DNA of 5,705 nt from positions 1 to 5,705 of the forward strand of contig CAJMQE010000144.1 in the NCBI GenBank assembly GCA_905215405.1. The letters are read 5' to 3'. The notes below the pieces were generated by a model. That model was not told where the DNA came from. It ran no database searches and worked only from the letters and a program-made list of their open reading frames with translations. A program made the position numbers and the translations under genes. The stretch comes from an uncultured bacterium (GTDB taxonomy: Bacteria; Bacillota; Clostridia; Lachnospirales; Lachnospiraceae). Positions 1 to 5,462 of the stretch are shown one piece after another. The stretch's first letter is position 1; every line of letters begins with the position of its first letter.

Positions 1-32
1 TACGTACGGTGGTGTGGGAGGACGGTAAATAA
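1..32 (+). CDS. Possible 3' end of an upstream gene, frame unresolved
   Basis: The window opens just before a strong terminator, so the last codons of an upstream + strand gene should lie here. Frame 3 reads RTVVWEDGK and stops with TAA at 30-32. Frame 2 reads TYGGVGGR and stops with TAA at 26-28. Both would end inside the left arm of the terminator, which is common in compact low-GC genomes. Too little is present to choose a frame or name a product. The existence of an upstream gene is inferred from the terminator rather than from recognisable protein sequence. Confidence 0.3.
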   Translation, partial: RTVVWEDGK

Positions 33-77
33 AATAATTATTTACCTCCTACCCGCTTTCCTTTTTTATTTTCTATT
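16..77 (+). terminator. Intrinsic terminator of the upstream gene
   Basis: A long stem forms from GGGAGGA (16-22) plus GGTAAATAA (24-32) pairing with TTATTTACC (38-46) plus TCCT and CCC (47-54). There is a bulged C at 23, a bulged A at 51 and a 5-nt loop at 33-37. The stem is followed by a pyrimidine/T-rich tail from 56 onward, including six consecutive T at 62-67. This is a typical rho-independent terminator for a gene entering from the left edge. Confidence 0.85.
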
Positions 78-89
78 TTTAGATACCAT

Positions 90-128
90 TAGAGCCATCG
101 TTGTTATCGGTTTACAACGATGGCTCTA
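90..128. repeat. Perfect palindrome 1 of a related pair
   Basis: The arms are AGAGCCATCGTTGT (91-104) and ACAACGATGGCTCT (114-127), a perfect 14-bp inverted repeat. T90-A128 extends it to 15 bp, around the 9-nt loop TATCGGTTT. No T-tract follows on either strand, so it does not look like a terminator. It shares its AGAG/CTCT ends and its centre (TTGTTATCGGT...ACAA) with the palindrome at 145-171. It could be an RNA hairpin in a transcript or a DNA operator, and the sequence alone does not decide. Confidence 0.8.
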
Positions 129-144
129 CCTAAAGAAAGGGAGG

Positions 145-171
145 AGAGTTGTTATCGGTCTTAACAACTCT
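145..171. repeat. Perfect palindrome 2 of a related pair
   Basis: The arms are AGAGTTGTTA (145-154) and TAACAACTCT (162-171), a perfect 10-bp inverted repeat with loop TCGGTCT. Remove CCATCG from the left arm and CGATGG from the right arm of the palindrome at 91-127 and the remaining 25 nt aligns to these 27 nt with only two single-base gaps. Similarity stops at AGAG and CTCT. The centres of the two palindromes are 49 bp apart. No T-tract follows. Confidence 0.8.
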
Positions 172-176
172 GTCTT

Positions 177-236
177 ATGAAAAAAACTATTAAGTTATTA
201 ATAAGTAACTTCTTGTGGATACAAGTAATAGTATAA
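177..236 (+). CDS. Possible 19-residue hydrophobic micro-peptide
   Basis: ATG at 177 opens a short frame ending at TAA 234-236, reading MKKTIKLLISNFLWIQVIV: a basic start followed by a hydrophobic stretch. The only good ribosome binding site, GGGAGGAG at 139-146, lies about 32 nt upstream. The palindrome at 145-171 sits exactly between them, so folding it would leave only 5 nt (172-176) before the ATG. That geometry could permit or block initiation. Alternatives are a chance frame in AT-rich DNA or the decayed signal peptide of a lost gene. I see no promoter close by and no homologous family I recognise. Confidence 0.15.
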   Translation: MKKTIKLLISNFLWIQVIV

Positions 237-428
237 GCATGAACTATGAAGAAAAAATGTTTATAATGTAAAAGATTCTTGAATGAAATATGAACAAAAT
301 GTGAATAAGTAGGCTGTTTGTATTAGTTAATGTGTATAAATAATAAAAAGAACTACTAGAATTATTATACAACTAGCACAATAAATAAAGGCTTACATAA
401 ATAAATATGGAAAAATATGACTCATACA
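237..428. other. AT-rich spacer without a recognisable gene
   Basis: This stretch is rich in A and T and carries frequent stops in all frames. A TATAAT occurs at 262-267 but lacks a good -35 partner; the hexamer 17 nt upstream is ATGAAC. I see no RNA gene, no extended inverted repeat and no protein-coding signal. It appears to be plain upstream spacer for the promoter at 429-457, possibly the remains of lost sequence. Confidence 0.5.
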
Positions 429-457
429 TTGAAATTCAGAGCATTTATTTTTATAAT
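429..457 (+). promoter_or_regulatory. Sigma-A type promoter for the zinc-ribbon/TPM operon
   Basis: The -35 box TTGAAA (429-434) and the -10 box TATAAT (452-457) are separated by exactly 17 nt and match the consensus at 11 of 12 positions. Transcription should start near 464, giving a leader of about 215 nt before the ATG at 681. This is the best match to a housekeeping promoter in the spacer. Confidence 0.7.
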
Positions 458-463
458 AAGAAA

Positions 464-680
464 GTCTGATCTGGAAGAAATTATAACAGAATATTTTTTC
501 TTTCTGGATTATGAATATTTCGTTTTAGTCTTACATATGAAAAAATATCAGGTATAATTATTGATAGCTGAAAGAATCAATTTTCATCCGAATTGGCCAG
601 TGAGTGGTTCAATTATGATGAAAGATCACAGGTAATAGGAGTAATAAATAAGTTGCACAAAAGTGCGGAATAGAGGGAGT
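464..680 (+). promoter_or_regulatory. Long AT-rich leader of the zinc-ribbon/TPM operon
   Basis: About 215 nt separate the inferred start site from the ATG. Small stem-loops can be drawn at 560-581 (ATTGAT/ATCAAT), at 591-614 (AATTGGCCA paired with TGGTTCAATT with one bulge) and at 655-666 (GCAC, loop AAAA, GTGC), the last just before the ribosome binding site. None matches a riboswitch class I know, and there is no terminator-like stem with a T-tract. The leader length is supported only by the promoter prediction. Confidence 0.3.
530..558 (+). promoter_or_regulatory. Second, weaker promoter candidate
   Basis: TATAAT at 553-558 is a perfect -10 box. CTTACA at 530-535, 17 nt upstream, matches the -35 consensus at 4 of 6 positions. 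If used it would start transcription near 565 and shorten the leader to about 115 nt. It could act with the stronger promoter at 429-457, or be a chance match in AT-rich DNA. Confidence 0.35.
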
Positions 681-1802
681 ATGACAATTACTTACAAATG
701 TCCGTCCTGCGGATCTGCAATGGAATTTGATGGGGCAAAACAGAAGCTTGTTTGTCCACATTGCGATAATAGTATGAGTGTTGATGAATATGAGCAGTAT
801 TATAAGGCAAATCATACGGATGACAAGACTGATGGAGAAGACGGCGGGGACGAAGAACAGAGCAATACAAATCAGGCTGAACAGGATGATACACAGGAAA
901 GTTCACAGGGAAATGCTGAGAGGGGAACACAGGAAAAGGTCAAGATTTTTCATTGTTCCAGCTGTGGAGCAGAGCTGCTGACAGATCAGCATACATCGGC
1001 TACAATTTGTACTTATTGTGGAAATCCAACACTTGTGGAAGATCGTTTGGAAGGAGACTTTTCTCCATCGACGGTGATCCCATTTAAAATTGACAAAACA
1101 AAAGCTCAGGAAATCTATCGAAACTGGATGAAAAAGGGGCCATTGACACCCAAGAGCCTGGTATCACAAAGCACAATAGAGAAGATAACAGGTATGTATG
1201 TGCCATTCTGGCTGTACGATTATTCAGGTACGGATGATATGGAAGCAGCAGCGACCAGAACCAGAAGTGAACGACATGGAGACTGGCAGTACATTTATAC
1301 GGATCACTATTCCGTACATAGAAATGTAGCTGCGGATTTTGAAAAGATTCCAGCAGATGCTTCGGAAAAGATGCCGGATGATCTGATGGATAAGATGGAA
1401 CCGTTCCAGTACTCGGAAATGGTACCATTTAAAATGCCGTATCTATCCGGATATCTGTCAGAAAAATATAATTATACGTATGATGAAATGCAGTCTCGTG
1501 CGGAGAGCCGGGCAAAACAATATATGACCGATATTACAAGAGGTACGATCATGGGCTATTCCACAGTCAGCGTAATCAATAATCATGTTGATACCAGCTG
1601 TACAAATCATGAATATGCATTGTTCCCGGTCTGGATTCTGAATTACCGCTATGCGGGGAAGAATTATCAGTTCATGCTGAATGGTCAGACTGGTAAAATC
1701 GTGGCAGACAGACCGATCAGCCGTAACAGGGCAATTGGATGGTTCGCAGGAATTAGTGTGGCCACACTGATTGTAACAATGATTGGAGGGCTGCTGTTAT
1801 GA
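681..1802 (+). CDS. Double zinc-ribbon, tail-anchored protein (YdjG-like)
   Basis: The 373-residue product has two cysteine-rich ribbons: C7-x2-C10 with C25-x2-C28, and C92-x2-C95 with C110-x2-C113. Residues 45-86 between them are a hydrophilic linker rich in D, E, Q and N. A long middle region (about 120-345) follows, and a single hydrophobic segment at about 351-373 ends the protein, suggesting a tail anchor with the ribbons in the cytoplasm. Database names for such proteins often read TFIIB-type zinc ribbon or PriA-like; no helicase motifs are visible here. The pairing with a TPM-domain gene points to YdjG of the Bacillus YdjFGHI (PspA/SPFH) system; this is inference from architecture and context. 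ATG 681 is preferred over GTG 663 because AGAGGGAG at 672-679 precedes it and the first ribbon begins immediately after. The stop overlaps the next start (ATGA). Confidence 0.8.
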   Translation: MTITYKCPSCGSAMEFDGAKQKLVCPHCDNSMSVDEYEQYYKANHTDDKTDGEDGGDEEQSNTNQAEQDDTQESSQGNAERGTQEKVKIFHCSSCGAELLTDQHTSATICTYCGNPTLVEDRLEGDFSPSTVIPFKIDKTKAQEIYRNWMKKGPLTPKSLVSQSTIEKITGMYVPFWLYDYSGTDDMEAAATRTRSERHGDWQYIYTDHYSVHRNVAADFEKIPADASEKMPDDLMDKMEPFQYSEMVPFKMPYLSGYLSEKYNYTYDEMQSRAESRAKQYMTDITRGTIMGYSTVSVINNHVDTSCTNHEYALFPVWILNYRYAGKNYQFMLNGQTGKIVADRPISRNRAIGWFAGISVATLIVTMIGGLLL

Positions 1803-2611
1803 TAAACAAGATGACAAGACGTTTTAGAAAATGGAATGTGGTACTCGTGGCTGCAATTGCACTGTTGTCCTGTATTTTGATGGGATTTGATGCCCAGCAG
1901 GAGAAGGTCTACGATAATGCAGGTCTGTTATCAGTGACAGAGAGGGATGAACTGGAAAGTCTGTGTGTACAGACAGCACAGCAGACAGAGACAGATATAG
2001 CAATTGTAACGATCAATAACAATGAAGGAAAATCGCCAAGAGATTATGCAGAAGATGCATTTATGGAATATAATCTGGGATATGATAAGGCACATGGAGA
2101 CGGGGTACTGCTTCTGATTGATATGCAGAGCAGGAAAACCTGGATTGCAACATCGGGAAATGCAATTACTTATCTGAGTGACAGCAGACTGGAATCAATC
2201 AATAATGCAGTGACTGCCAAGTTGAAAAATAACCAGTATTATGCGGCATGTAAGATATTTGTTGAGAAGGTCGCTACAGATATGAAGAGCCTGCCTAATG
2301 GAAGCTCAACGGCGAAGGACCAAAGTCTGTCGCAGCGTCTGTTAGATCACTGGTGGCTCAAAATTCTCATTTCACTGGCCGTGGGCGGAGTTGTTGTTGC
2401 TGTGATGGCACATAATGCGCGAGCACAGATGACGGTCGGCAGTCAGACTTATACAAGGGATCATAAGTTTGATGTCAGAGACCGAAGAGATATCTTCATT
2501 AACACAACAGTGGTGAAACATAAAATTGAAACGAATCACAATAATGGTGGAAGTTCTACGCATACTGGAAGCGGTGGAAATACCTTCGGTGGTGGCGGTG
2601 GTTCTTTCTAG
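1799..2611 (+). CDS. Membrane TPM-domain protein (YdjH-like)
   Basis: The 270-residue product starts with a basic stretch (K4 to K11) and a hydrophobic segment at about 13-30. A TPM domain (about 37-162) follows, opening with the typical VYDNAGLLS and continuing through DIAIVTI and GDGVLLLID. A second membrane segment lies at about 187-204. The tail of about 65 residues ends in a glycine-rich NTFGGGGGSF, a common ending in this family. The likely topology places the TPM domain outside and the tail inside. LLSC at 22-25 resembles a lipobox, but the hydrophobic run continues past C25, so lipidation is doubtful. TPM domains (Psb32/YgcG/MOLO-1 type) have no settled common activity. GGAGG at 1785-1789 lies 9 nt before ATG 1799, and the ATGA overlap implies translational coupling with the zinc-ribbon gene. 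Together the genes resemble Bacillus ydjG-ydjH, whose products act with PspA and an SPFH protein at the membrane. Confidence 0.82.
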   Translation: MINKMTRRFRKWNVVLVAAIALLSCILMGFDAQQEKVYDNAGLLSVTERDELESLCVQTAQQTETDIAIVTINNNEGKSPRDYAEDAFMEYNLGYDKAHGDGVLLLIDMQSRKTWIATSGNAITYLSDSRLESINNAVTAKLKNNQYYAACKIFVEKVATDMKSLPNGSSTAKDQSLSQRLLDHWWLKILISLAVGGVVVAVMAHNARAQMTVGSQTYTRDHKFDVRDRRDIFINTTVVKHKIETNHNNGGSSTHTGSGGNTFGGGGGSF

Positions 2612-2617
2612 TCATGC

Positions 2618-2699
2618 AAATAAAAAAGACTTCCTGGAGACGGAACTGTATCAGATCATTGAATCTGAACTAGTTCTGTCTGCAGGAAGTCTTTTATTT
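2618..2699. terminator. Very long bidirectional terminator between convergent genes
   Basis: AAAAGACTTCCTG (2624-2636) pairs perfectly with CAGGAAGTCTTTT (2683-2695). After a G-G mismatch, AGACGGAACT (2638-2647) pairs with AGTTCTGTCT (2672-2681) with one wobble. After a 3x3 internal loop, TCAGAT (2651-2656) pairs with ATCTGA (2663-2668) around a 6-nt loop. AAATAAAA (2618-2625) and TTTTATTT (2692-2699) supply T-tracts on the two strands. It lies 6 nt after the TPM gene stop and about 33 nt after the cyclophilin stop, so it should end both transcripts. Confidence 0.88.
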
Positions 2700-2732
2700 A
2701 GTTATATAGTATGTGCTGTTGTGCAGTTTTGA

Positions 2733-3257
2733 TTACATTGTTTCTGGTTCTTCGTAATCAACACCAAATGTATCAACAGTTACTGTCTTCATAACCTGTG
2801 GATTACGAGGCTTATCGTTCCAGTCAACATCAGTTGCAGCGATTGCATTGAGGACATCAACACCTTCTGTTAATTTACCAAATGCTGCATAAGCACCATC
2901 AAGATGAGGAGCTGGAGCATGCATAATGAAGAACTGGGAACCAGCTGAATCTGGATGCTGTGCACGTGCCATGGAAAGAACACCAGTGTCATGTTTTAAT
3001 GTATTGTCAAAACCGTTCTGGCTGAATTCGCCATGAATTGAGTAGCCAGGACCACCCATACCAGTTCCTTCAGGATCTCCACCCTGGATCATGAAACCAG
3101 CGATGACTCTGTGGAAAATAAGTCCATTATAGAACCCTTTCTTTACCAGGCTGATGAAATTATTTACTGTATTAGGTGCGATTTCAGGATAAAGCTCAGC
3201 TTTCATGACATCGCCATTTTCCATTGTAAATGTAACGATAGGATTTTTATTTGCCAT
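2733..3257 (-). CDS. Cyclophilin-type peptidyl-prolyl cis-trans isomerase
   Basis: This 174-residue single-domain cyclophilin should catalyse cis-trans isomerisation of Xaa-Pro bonds in folding proteins. With no signal peptide or membrane segment it is probably cytoplasmic. Diagnostic stretches are FHRVIAGFMIQGGD (48-61), GTGMGGPGYSI (64-74), SMARAQHPDSAGSQFFI (95-111) and LDGAYAAFGKL (119-129). Catalytic equivalents of human CypA R55, F60, Q63 and F113 are present as R50, F55, Q58 and F110. The CypA W121 position is H118 and the H126 position is Y123. Start 3257 is chosen because GGAAGG lies 7 nt upstream and the cyclophilin fold begins at once; the frame extends upstream but that part (to 3431) resembles no protein and overlaps the promoter. 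It is transcribed alone, convergent with the TPM gene. Confidence 0.95.
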   Translation of the reverse strand: MANKNPIVTFTMENGDVMKAELYPEIAPNTVNNFISLVKKGFYNGLIFHRVIAGFMIQGGDPEGTGMGGPGYSIHGEFSQNGFDNTLKHDTGVLSMARAQHPDSAGSQFFIMHAPAPHLDGAYAAFGKLTEGVDVLNAIAATDVDWNDKPRNPQVMKTVTVDTFGVDYEEPETM

Positions 3258-3264
3258 TTTGTTA

Positions 3265-3270
3265 CCTTCC
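3265..3270 (-). promoter_or_regulatory. Ribosome binding site that fixes the cyclophilin start
   Basis: On the minus strand GGAAGG sits 7 nt before the ATG at 3257-3255. It supports the 174-residue form over the longer open frame that reaches 3431. Confidence 0.7.
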
Positions 3271-3309
3271 TTTTTATCTACTTTTATTTTTTGCTTTACT
3301 ACATGCAAC

Positions 3310-3338
3310 ATTTTATATAAGATTATAGTAAAAGTCAA
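3310..3338 (-). promoter_or_regulatory. Promoter of the cyclophilin gene
   Basis: On the minus strand the -35 box TTGACT (3338-3333) and the -10 box TAAAAT (3315-3310) are 17 nt apart and match the consensus at 10 of 12 positions. The start would be near 3303, giving a leader of roughly 46 nt. This again argues against the longer open frame, whose first codons would lie upstream of the promoter. Confidence 0.65.
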
Positions 3339-3424
3339 ACTTTTATCGCATAATATAGTATCACTGGTGCTTTGCATTAGTCCCAAGAATACAAATTGTG
3401 CATTTCTATTTATTATGTGAATAA

Positions 3425-3454
3425 TTGACATATTTATACAGATTTTACAGATTT
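3425..3454 (+). promoter_or_regulatory. Possible GNAT-gene promoter with a tandem 9-mer
   Basis: A perfect -35 hexamer TTGACA occurs at 3425-3430, but the best -10 at 17 nt spacing is CAGATT (3448-3453), matching 3 of 6. Two exact head-to-tail copies of TACAGATTT (3437-3445, 3446-3454) fill the spacer and -10 region, where a regulator could bind. A promoter is expected here because the flanking genes diverge, but the weak -10 keeps this tentative. Confidence 0.35.
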
Positions 3455-3545
3455 ACTGCAATAGTCTGCTCATTATCGTCTTTTGAATGTTGCAGAGATG
3501 GAGAATGGCAGATGTGGTAACGATAAGAACCGGGAGGTATAAGGG

Positions 3546-4484
3546 ATGCAGTTAAAGTACGTATGGATCGCACTGGCTGATGAAGATGGGAAAAAGAACA
3601 GTCTGACAGGAAAACTGAGGGCAACTGTAAATAATACAGAGCTGGTATTGGAAAAGAACCGGCGGATAGAAATCAGAGATATGCAGGAATATAATAACGA
3701 TCTGGCAGAGGAATCTTTAATTATTACAAGTCAGGATAGCCTGTTGGAAGTCGAGAAAGCCCAAGCCGGAACTGCAGAGGTATGGGAAAGTGGTATAACG
3801 GGAAATACCGAAAATCAAACTGATGAGAAGAAGGGGCAAAAGACGGGACCTGCAATTCTTGGTTTTGGAAGTGATTATCATGGAAAAGCGGCTTATATTG
3901 TTTTAGATGAGCAGGGAATTACGCTGGATTTTTTAGAAATGGTATTTTGCCGTCATCATAAACAGCCAGTAAAAATTCTTGAAACGGATCGACTCCTGGT
4001 ACGGGAAATTACTACAGGAGACCTTGAGGATCTTGCATACATTTATGCGGATCCATCCATTACGCAATTTGTAGAACCGTTGTATGCATATGAGGAGGAA
4101 CTGGCTTTCACACAGGCCTATATCAAAAATATGTATGGGTTTTATGGGTATGGACTCTGGCTTGTGTTTGAAAAGAACAGTGGCAGATTAATTGGAAGAA
4201 TGGGACTGGAGAACAGGGAAATCGATGGTACGCTCGAGGTAGAACTTGGATATCTGGTCGCAAAGGATGAACAACGGAAAGGGTATGCATATGAGTGTTG
4301 TAAGGCTATTTTACAGTATGCATGGGAAGAACTGGGTATCGAGGCTGTTATGTTGTGCACAGATCCACAAAATACGGCATCGGTAAATCTGGCAAAGAAA
4401 CTGGGCTTTACAATTTATGCAGAGGGCGTGGGAAAATATGATGTGTATCGTCGTGCGCTTGCTGAAAAAATGACGCTTAACTAG
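3546..4484 (+). CDS. GNAT N-acetyltransferase with unassigned N-terminal half
   Basis: Residues about 144-305 of 312 form a RimJ/RimL-like GNAT domain: LETDRLLVREITTGDLEDL at its start, the acetyl-CoA pyrophosphate-binding loop Q243-R-K-G-Y-A248, and NTASVNLAKKLGF (276-288) near the end. Such enzymes move acetyl from acetyl-CoA to an amino group; the substrate cannot be read from the sequence. Residues 1-141 are not part of the GNAT fold and I do not recognise them. They show two strand-rich pieces (about 1-70 and 102-135) separated by a polar linker (about 75-101). There is no signal peptide or membrane segment, so the protein should be cytoplasmic. GGAGG at 3533-3537 lies 8 nt before ATG 3546. 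The gene diverges from the cyclophilin gene and precedes rsmA by 56 nt on the same strand, with no terminator between, so some read-through into rsmA is likely. Confidence 0.85.
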   Translation: MQLKYVWIALADEDGKKNSLTGKLRATVNNTELVLEKNRRIEIRDMQEYNNDLAEESLIITSQDSLLEVEKAQAGTAEVWESGITGNTENQTDEKKGQKTGPAILGFGSDYHGKAAYIVLDEQGITLDFLEMVFCRHHKQPVKILETDRLLVREITTGDLEDLAYIYADPSITQFVEPLYAYEEELAFTQAYIKNMYGFYGYGLWLVFEKNSGRLIGRMGLENREIDGTLEVELGYLVAKDEQRKGYAYECCKAILQYAWEELGIEAVMLCTDPQNTASVNLAKKLGFTIYAEGVGKYDVYRRALAEKMTLN

Positions 4485-4487
4485 TAG

Positions 4488-4517
4488 TTGCATTTCTACA
4501 GATGAAAAGTATATAAT
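4488..4517 (+). promoter_or_regulatory. rsmA: Promoter candidate for rsmA
   Basis: A perfect -10 box TATAAT (4512-4517) lies 18 nt after TTGCAT (4488-4493), a weak -35 box. It begins just after the GNAT stop codon and would start transcription near 4524, a leader of about 16 nt that barely includes the GGAGG at 4528-4532. It suggests rsmA can be expressed independently of the upstream gene. Confidence 0.5.
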
Positions 4518-4540
4518 GTTATCTTACGGAGGTAATTTAA

Positions 4541-5455
4541 ATGACAATAAATGAGGAATATAAGAATGTAAAGCATCTTGGTAATCCAACCAATACGCTT
4601 GAGATTATCAGAAAATATGACTTCGTATTCCAGAAAAAGTTCGGACAGAACTTTCTGATAGATGCCAATGTAGTAGAGAAGATCGTGCGTGAGGCCGGAG
4701 TGACAAAGGATGACTTTGTTTTGGAAATCGGACCTGGTATTGGTACCATGACACAGATTTTGTGTGAAAATGCACGAGAAGTCGCTGCTGTTGAGATAGA
4801 TACAAAACTGATTCCAATTCTGAAAGATACACTGAGTGCATATGATAATGTAACTGTCATTAATGAAGATGTTCTGAAGGTGGATATCAGAAAACTGGCT
4901 GAGGAGAAAAATGGTGGACGTCCAATTAAGGTCGTTGCAAATCTGCCTTACTATATTACGACTCCGATTATTATGGGGCTGTTCGAAAGTGGTGTACCAC
5001 TCGATAGTATTACGATCATGGTGCAAAAGGAAGTTGCAGATAGAATGCAGGTGGGACCAGGTACGAAAGACTATGGTGCACTTTCGCTTGCAGTACAATA
5101 TTATGCGGAGCCACAGATCGTTCTTGTAGTTCCAGCAAGTTGTTTTATGCCACGCCCAAATGTGGATTCTGCAGTAATTAAGTTGACAAGACATACGGAA
5201 AAACCAGTTTCTGTGGATAACGAGAAGCTAATGTTCCGCATTATTCGCGCATCTTTTAATCAGAGAAGAAAAACGCTTGCAAATGGACTCAATAATAGTG
5301 GAGAGTTACATTTTTCCAAGGAGATCATTCAGAAAGCAATTGCAGCAATGGATCTGCCAGCAGGAATTCGTGGGGAAGCGTTGACATTACAGCAGTTCGC
5401 ACAGCTTGCAAATCAGTTAGAGGAACTGGAACGCGCGGAAAAAGAAGATCGCTAA
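4541..5455 (+). CDS. rsmA: 16S rRNA dimethyladenosine transferase RsmA (KsgA)
   Basis: RsmA uses four S-adenosylmethionine molecules to dimethylate two adjacent adenosines in the 3'-terminal helix of 16S rRNA (A1518 and A1519 in E. coli numbering), late in small-subunit assembly. Its loss classically gives kasugamycin resistance. The 304-residue product has all family signatures: KKFGQNFLID (32-41), SAM-binding LEIGPGIGTMT (61-71), the acidic ribose contact in VEID (84-87), D110, catalytic NLPYYITTPI (134-143), FMPRPNVDSAV (202-212) and SFNQRRKTL (238-246). It is somewhat longer than E. coli KsgA (273), partly through about 25 extra N-terminal residues, as is usual in Firmicutes. GGAGG lies 8 nt before ATG 4541. 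The gene looks intact. It follows the GNAT gene by 56 nt and ends the transcription unit at the terminator near 5633. Confidence 0.97.
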   Translation: MTINEEYKNVKHLGNPTNTLEIIRKYDFVFQKKFGQNFLIDANVVEKIVREAGVTKDDFVLEIGPGIGTMTQILCENAREVAAVEIDTKLIPILKDTLSAYDNVTVINEDVLKVDIRKLAEEKNGGRPIKVVANLPYYITTPIIMGLFESGVPLDSITIMVQKEVADRMQVGPGTKDYGALSLAVQYYAEPQIVLVVPASCFMPRPNVDSAVIKLTRHTEKPVSVDNEKLMFRIIRASFNQRRKTLANGLNNSGELHFSKEIIQKAIAAMDLPAGIRGEALTLQQFAQLANQLEELERAEKEDR

Positions 5456-5462
5456 TAGATTA

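Noticed and set aside
90..171. Retron, type III antitoxin, CRISPR or insertion-sequence end as explanation for the paired palindromes
   Set aside because: No reverse transcriptase, ToxN-like toxin, Cas protein or transposase is present, and there are only two copies with a 17-nt non-repeated interval.
1..180. An open frame without stops through the first 59 codons, encoding a hydrophobic sequence that repeats VVIGL
   Set aside because: It runs through a strong terminator with its T-tail and through both palindromes, uses several codons rare in the other genes (CTA, CCC, AGG, CGA), and the VVIGL repeat is explained by the related palindromes.
262..267. TATAAT as a promoter -10 box
   Set aside because: The hexamer 17 nt upstream is ATGAAC and there is no extended -10 element; a much better promoter exists at 429-457.
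663..680. GTG start at 663 for the zinc-ribbon gene
   Set aside because: The ribosome binding sequence AGAGGGAG lies inside this extension and directly serves ATG 681, and the first zinc ribbon starts just after that ATG.
1864..1873. Lipoprotein signal (LLSC) in the TPM protein
   Set aside because: The hydrophobic segment continues beyond the cysteine and the -2 residue is leucine, so an uncleaved anchor or ordinary signal peptide is more likely.
2526..2732. A + strand open frame overlapping the end of the TPM gene
   Set aside because: It is the shifted frame of the TPM gene tail and then reads through the long terminator hairpin.
3258..3431. N-terminal extension of the cyclophilin to a start at 3431
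   Set aside because: The extension overlaps the cyclophilin promoter and ribosome binding site, resembles no cyclophilin region, and the 174-residue form is complete.
4496..5194. A 232-codon minus-strand open frame opposite rsmA
   Set aside because: It is antisense to a clearly real rsmA, its translation is rich in C, H, I, W and Y without family motifs, and no ribosome binding site supports it.
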